Shown here piece after piece: positions 38,576 through 41,976 of a stretch of DNA of 41,976 nt. The notes below the pieces were generated by a model, which was not told the origin of the DNA, ran no database searches, and saw nothing but the letters and a program-made list of their open reading frames with translations. The translations under genes were made by a program, and so were the position numbers. Every line of letters starts with the position of its first letter. The first letter of the stretch is position 1. The DNA is from Candidatus Parcubacteria bacterium (lineage in GTDB: Bacteria; Patescibacteriota; Minisyncoccia; Phycocordibacterales; UBA12088): assembly GCA_003694545.1 (NCBI GenBank), contig RFKD01000040.1, forward strand, positions 1 through 41,976, in the 5' to 3' direction.

Positions 38576-38945
38576 GTGAAGTAGTATACGCTTCTTTCGG
38601 GTGCGCGACAAGGGTGAGAGTGCGGCGCACGGTTCGCCCAAGGCGATCGTGCGCTTCAAGTGTGAGGTAATTGATGCCCGGGGCGGGGTCGTAGACATAT
38701 TCAAAAAACCCCTGCACATCAAGCGCCACGGGCGCCCCGTTAACGCTTAGTGTTGTTGCTTGTGTAGCCTTTCCAAAAACGCGCAGTGGGGCGGCAGTTG
38801 CGACCACGGTTTCTGGTTGCGGGCCGTATATTTCAATACGCGGCCCCAAGAGAACACCTCGTAAAGCAAACAGTGAGATTCCCGTTGCCATTCCCGCGAA
38901 AAGCCCCATCAGAGCAAAGCGCTGCAAGCGGGTGAGGTTAAACAT
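38481..38945 (-). CDS. Membrane-anchored Ig-like domain protein
   Basis: A 154-residue protein: basic start MFNLTRLQR, signal anchor [24 protein letters not shown], then one beta-sandwich module ([80 protein letters not shown]) like the Ig-type domains that bind wall glycans or act as spacers. A polar Ser/Thr/Gln tail follows, and its last 95 nt are also the 5' end of recA in another frame. It starts 3 bp behind the ftsK stop, so it is cotranscribed with ftsK. Role unknown. Confidence 0.75.
   Translation of the reverse strand: MFNLTRLQRFALMGLFAGMATGISLFALRGVLLGPRIEIYGPQPETVVATAAPLRVFGKATQATTLSVNGAPVALDVQGFFEYVYDPAPGINYLTLEAHDRLGRTVRRTLTLVAHPKEAYTTSHEQDFQNESPQETSQASTTEDIPQQLPTDSR
38583..38588 (-). 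promoter_or_regulatory. recA: -10 element TATACT of recA, inside the upstream gene
   Basis: GCG-TATACT on the minus strand ends 7 nt before the recA ATG and lies within the coding sequence of the Ig-like membrane protein. No SOS box was seen beside it. Confidence 0.6.
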
Positions 38946-38948
38946 AGG

Positions 38949-41285
38949 TTATGCCTGGACAGCAGGCGTTTCCTCATCTCGGGAAGACGGGGCTGTTTGA
39001 TAGGTGTCGTACGCCTGTGGGAGCACTTCTCGCGGCTTTGAGCCGTCCGCCGGCCCAATGATGCCGCGCTCTTGCAACAGGTCCATAATGCGCGCCGCTC
39101 GCGAATAGCCAATGCGCAATTTGCGCTGAAGAAGGGAAGTGGACGCTTTGCCGTGCTCTAACACAACCCGTTTGGCTTCCTCGTACACCTCGTCGTCGTC
39201 TTCTTCCTCGAGAGCCGCGCTCAGCATCGCGCCGTTGCGCGCTTCCGCTTCAAAATCGATGGAGGCAGTCGCGTCAAGCGAGCCACCCTGCTTTTTCCAA
39301 TAACGCGCTATTTTCTTCACTTCTTCTTCGGAAATAAATGGGGCCTGCAGGCGCACGGGCTTTGCCCGGTCGCCCGAGAGGTACAGCATATCGCCAGCGC
39401 CCAGCAACTTTTCCGCGCCCCCCTGATCCAGAATGGTGCGTGAGTCGATTTGCGAGGAAACCTGCAGCGCGATGCGCGTGGGAATGTTTGCCTTAATAAG
39501 GCCCGTGATGACATTCACTGACGGGCGTTGCGTGGAGAGAATGAGGTGAATGCCGACCGCCCGCGACATTTGCGCGAGACGAACGACTGCCGCTTCCAAC
39601 TCGCGCGGGTAGGTTTGCATCAAATCAGCCAGTTCATCAACGATGATGACGATATACGGCATTTGGTCGGGGAGCGAGGCATTGGCGTCTTCCGCAACGC
39701 CGCCGTTTCGGCGCGCGGCTTCATACGCGGGCGCCACGATGTTCTTATGGTAGGAGTGAATGTCGCGCACCTGCTCCGCTTCGAGAATTCCGTAGCGCCG
39801 TTCCATTTCTTTAATTGCCCACTTCAACGCCAAGATGGCTTTTTTCGCATCAGTAATGACGGGTGTGAGCAAGTGAGGAATGTCGTTATAGAGCGTGAGC
39901 TCCACCCGTTTGGGATCAACCATAATAAACCGCAATGTCTCTGGCGAGTTGCGATACAGCAAAGAAGCCACCAGAGCGTGGATGGTGACCGACTTGCCCG
40001 ATCCGGTTGCGCCAGCAACTAAGAGGTGGGGCATCCGCGTGATGTCGGCGTAGTGCCCCTGGCCGGCAATGTCGCGCCCTAATGCGACCAACAAAGGGCG
40101 GTGGCTTTTTTGAAACGCGGGATCAGCAAGGAGGTTATAGAGTCCCACGGTTGCTTTCGTTTGGTTCGGAACCTCAATGCCGACCAACGGCCTGCCAGGA
40201 ATGGGCGCTTCAATGCGTATCGGGCTTGCGGCAAGCGCGAGCTCGAGGTTGCTCTGTAACGACACAATACGCGAAAGGCGCACGCCTTCGGCAGGCTTGA
40301 GGGCGTAGCGGGTAACCGTGGGGCCAACGGCAATCTCATCCATTTCCACCACGATGCCAAAGTTTTCAAGCGTCCGCTTGATGATGTTCGCGTTCGCCTT
40401 CGTGTCGCCCACGGTTGCCTTACTGCCGTCGCGCTTCAGAATGGAAAGCGGGGGCACTTCCCAGTTGGCGGCAAGGGGAGAGACGGGGATAAATTCTTCT
40501 GCAGTATCCTGCGTTTCCTCTTGCTTGGGACGCATGGCGGCCCGTGCCCGCGCGAGGATGCCGGGCGCGGGCGCCGGCGGCTCTTCTGCGCGTGGCGCCG
40601 TCTCCATTTCATGGGCAGGGGGTTGCCGCTGCGCGTCGTTGTCTTGCGTAGGTGTAGTTGCTCGCGTCTCTTCTTCCGTCTCGCTTTCCTCAAGCGTTCT
40701 GTCCGCGCTCGCGTTCGCGCTCTCGCTCTCGCGCCGCGCGCGCGCAAGTTCGCCAAGCCTTGCGATGATACGCATCGGGACAACGCGCAAGTGTGTTTCT
40801 AAAACAAGTAGGAGCCCAATGAGCGCTAAGCCGCTTACGAGGATGCCGGAGAACACGCGGCCGAATGCCGCGACAAGCGGCGCGAGCAATGTCGCGCCGA
40901 CGATGCCGCCGCTTTCCGGCACAAAGAACTCAAGCAACATCAGCGCCGAGAGGGCGAACAAGGCGGCTCCCGCGTACTTCAACCGAGACGGCCGCTGGCT
41001 TGCAATGTCAATAACGAGCGCGGCCGCCATTGTTGCTCCCAAAAGGGGGAACAAAAGGTACCCCCATCCAACGAGTTGAGAAAGCGATCCGAAAACGGTG
41101 GCTCCAACGGGTCCGGCAAGCCCAAGCGGGGCGAGCGAAAAGAAAACCGCAACAAGGGCAAGCAGAATGGCTGCCACGGTGCGTGCTGTTTCCCGCGACA
41201 CTTCCGCAAGCAACCCCTGCCACCAGCGTGTTCGCGCGCTTGGAGCATCTTTACCATTTTTGCCAGTTTTCGGGGCGCGTGCCAT
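38949..41285 (-). CDS. ftsK: DNA translocase FtsK/SpoIIIE
   Basis: A 778-residue septal DNA pump that moves the chromosome terminus during division. Four transmembrane helices lie in residues about 30-180, then a Glu/Pro/Ala-rich linker (about 185-260). The alpha/beta motor follows, with RLSRIVSLQSNLELALAASPIRIEAPIPGRP, Walker A LLVAGATGSGKSVTIHAL (423-432), Walker B YIVIIVDELADLM (about 544-556) and STQRPSVNVITGLIKANIPTRIALQVSS. The C-terminal gamma winged helix (EEAKRVVLEHGKASTSLLQRKLRIGYSRAARIMDLLQERGIIG) would read KOPS-type DNA signals. ATG 41285 follows TGCTAAGAT by 6 nt. Confidence 0.97.
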   Translation of the reverse strand: MARAPKTGKNGKDAPSARTRWWQGLLAEVSRETARTVAAILLALVAVFFSLAPLGLAGPVGATVFGSLSQLVGWGYLLFPLLGATMAAALVIDIASQRPSRLKYAGAALFALSALMLLEFFVPESGGIVGATLLAPLVAAFGRVFSGILVSGLALIGLLLVLETHLRVVPMRIIARLGELARARRESESANASADRTLEESETEEETRATTPTQDNDAQRQPPAHEMETAPRAEEPPAPAPGILARARAAMRPKQEETQDTAEEFIPVSPLAANWEVPPLSILKRDGSKATVGDTKANANIIKRTLENFGIVVEMDEIAVGPTVTRYALKPAEGVRLSRIVSLQSNLELALAASPIRIEAPIPGRPLVGIEVPNQTKATVGLYNLLADPAFQKSHRPLLVALGRDIAGQGHYADITRMPHLLVAGATGSGKSVTIHALVASLLYRNSPETLRFIMVDPKRVELTLYNDIPHLLTPVITDAKKAILALKWAIKEMERRYGILEAEQVRDIHSYHKNIVAPAYEAARRNGGVAEDANASLPDQMPYIVIIVDELADLMQTYPRELEAAVVRLAQMSRAVGIHLILSTQRPSVNVITGLIKANIPTRIALQVSSQIDSRTILDQGGAEKLLGAGDMLYLSGDRAKPVRLQAPFISEEEVKKIARYWKKQGGSLDATASIDFEAEARNGAMLSAALEEEDDDEVYEEAKRVVLEHGKASTSLLQRKLRIGYSRAARIMDLLQERGIIGPADGSKPREVLPQAYDTYQTAPSSRDEETPAVQA

Positions 41286-41291
41286 GCCTCT

Positions 41292-41300
41292 ATCTTAGCA
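41292..41300 (-). promoter_or_regulatory. ftsK: Extended -10 promoter TGCTAAGAT of ftsK
   Basis: TGC-TAAGAT on the minus strand ends exactly 6 nt before the ftsK ATG. Confidence 0.6.
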
Positions 41301-41413
41301 AACCCCAACGGCGCGCGCAGAATTTTTTGTTGGCAAGGGGCGCCACCTTGATCTGCTGGCGGGCTAAAAGGGAAGCGGCGGGCGCGCGGGGTACGGCAAG
41401 CGTGTTGGAGCTC

Positions 41414-41441
41414 TTGAAAAAAGACAATAAAGGTGTATTGT
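41414..41441 (+). promoter_or_regulatory. Promoter with -35 and -10 for the right-edge gene, overlapped by an inverted repeat
   Basis: TTGAAA, 16 nt, TATTGT: unlike most promoters here it has a recognisable -35. The inverted repeat ACAATA-N6-TATTGT overlaps the -10 and could be an operator. It would give a leader of about 44 nt with AAGGA close to the ATG. Confidence 0.45.
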
Positions 41442-41491
41442 TTGGATGTGAAAAGATACAGCCTGACCGCACTGCGATATTAAGGACATCT

Positions 41492-41976
41492 ATGGGAAAC
41501 AAAGGACAGCACACACAAGAAAGCAAAGTAGAAAACGAATTTGTCGCTCAGTATGTCCTTAAGAAAGGGGAACGCATTAGCGCCGCGCTCACAATGCTTG
41601 GAAGGCTTATAGGACAATATGACCTATACGGCAGCGCCTTTGTTAAGATGTCCCATAATGTCCTTAATGGGTGCGTCCTTTTTTCGAGCGCTCTTACAAG
41701 CGGCGAAGGTCTTGCCGCCGCCCGGAACAGCGCGGCGCAAGCGCTCCAACAAACACGTTCACTACTTTCTTCTGCGTTTTACGCGGGCATCATCAATGAA
41801 CATAATTTTCTCACGCTCAGCGAGGAAGTGAGCGCGCTCAATGTGCGCATCAACAACATAACGGAAAGCCGCTTATACGCGCTCGCGGACAGCGAGTCGT
41901 TTGTTGTTGCCTCTGCGCTTGCGCCGAGCGCGGCTTCCGCCGCCGCGGCGGGCGCGCCCGCCGCGGCGGCGGCCTC
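41492..41976 (+). CDS. Unrecognised helical protein, partial (3' end beyond window)
   Basis: This CDS is not in the ORF track because it runs off the right edge (161 codons without a stop). It reads MGNKGQHTQESKVENEFVAQ, then YVLKKGERISAALTMLGRL, SSALTSGEGLAAARNSAAQA, SSAFYAGIINEHNFLTLSEE and an Ala-rich linker at the edge. The composition is all-helical and cytosolic. It reminds me of an unnamed helical family that recurs in Parcubacteria genomes, but I cannot assign a function. It is one of few genes here with a good SD (TAAGGA, 6 nt spacing). Divergent from ftsK across a 206-bp gap. Confidence 0.65.
   Translation, partial: MGNKGQHTQESKVENEFVAQYVLKKGERISAALTMLGRLIGQYDLYGSAFVKMSHNVLNGCVLFSSALTSGEGLAAARNSAAQALQQTRSLLSSAFYAGIINEHNFLTLSEEVSALNVRINNITESRLYALADSESFVVASALAPSAASAAAAGAPAAAAA

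Noticed and set aside
1-41976. Recoding of TGA as Gly (as in Gracilibacteria/SR1)
   Set aside because: TGA ends several well-defined proteins at the expected place, for example ileS and metG.
1-41976. CRISPR array, transposase, integrase or prophage genes
   Set aside because: No regular direct repeats and no recognisable mobile-element proteins were seen on either strand.

Overview
The window looks like a piece of a Candidate Phyla Radiation (Patescibacteria) chromosome, most likely a Parcubacteria-type lineage. Pointers are the dense packing of short single-gene units, a GC-rich but plain core gene set, many surface proteins of the Parcubacteria style (DUF2914, DUF11-like, SIMPL, LTD/peptidoglycan-binding, GspG-like pilins), a tandem ThyX-like protein, and ribosomal operons without their usual partners (rplK has no rplA behind it, rpsF-ssb-rpsR has no rplI). 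This is inference from gene content; no rRNA is present. The standard code fits, because TGA is used as a normal stop.

Layout. 1-3050: a partial SpoU methyltransferase running off the left edge, a DoxX-like membrane protein, tRNA-Lys, two GspG-like prepilins (one frameshifted), a clearly decayed HAD phosphatase, and tRNA-Val. 3180-9470: uppS, an RluA pseudouridine synthase, rplS, tRNA-Leu, a histidine phosphatase, tRNA-His, a DUF3175 protein, a glyoxalase, a GerW-like protein, a peptidoglycan-binding surface protein and an ArsR regulator. 9567-12071: a SIMPL protein, then secE-nusG-mazG-rplK. 12103-14973: a dTTP block (dcd, tandem thyX, tmk). 15045-21473: glyA, a DUF2914 membrane protein, a small membrane protein, an M20 peptidase, argS and an AT-richer orphan. 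21553-34316: ileS with an inserted histidine phosphatase domain, recO, a large DUF11-like surface protein, glyS, an AI-2E transporter, two unknown membrane proteins, metG and tatD. 34425-41976: rpsF-ssb-rpsR, efp, an ECF sigma factor with an overlapping membrane partner, recA, an Ig-like membrane protein, ftsK, and a partial orphan at the right edge.

Two things stand out. First, IleRS carries a complete, catalytically intact-looking histidine phosphatase domain where the catalytic core normally has a zinc-ribbon region. Second, nearly every gene, including all four tRNAs, has an extended -10 promoter element (often TGTGGTATACT) only 6-11 nt before the start codon or mature tRNA 5' end. This predicts widespread leaderless mRNAs and almost leaderless tRNA transcripts.

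Three genes absent from the ORF track were found by direct reading: the partial SpoU methyltransferase (1-327, minus), secE (58 aa) and the partial CDS at the right edge. The HAD pseudogene was also reconstructed from three frames. Start codons were often moved downstream of the track start because the -10 element or the family N-terminus decides them.
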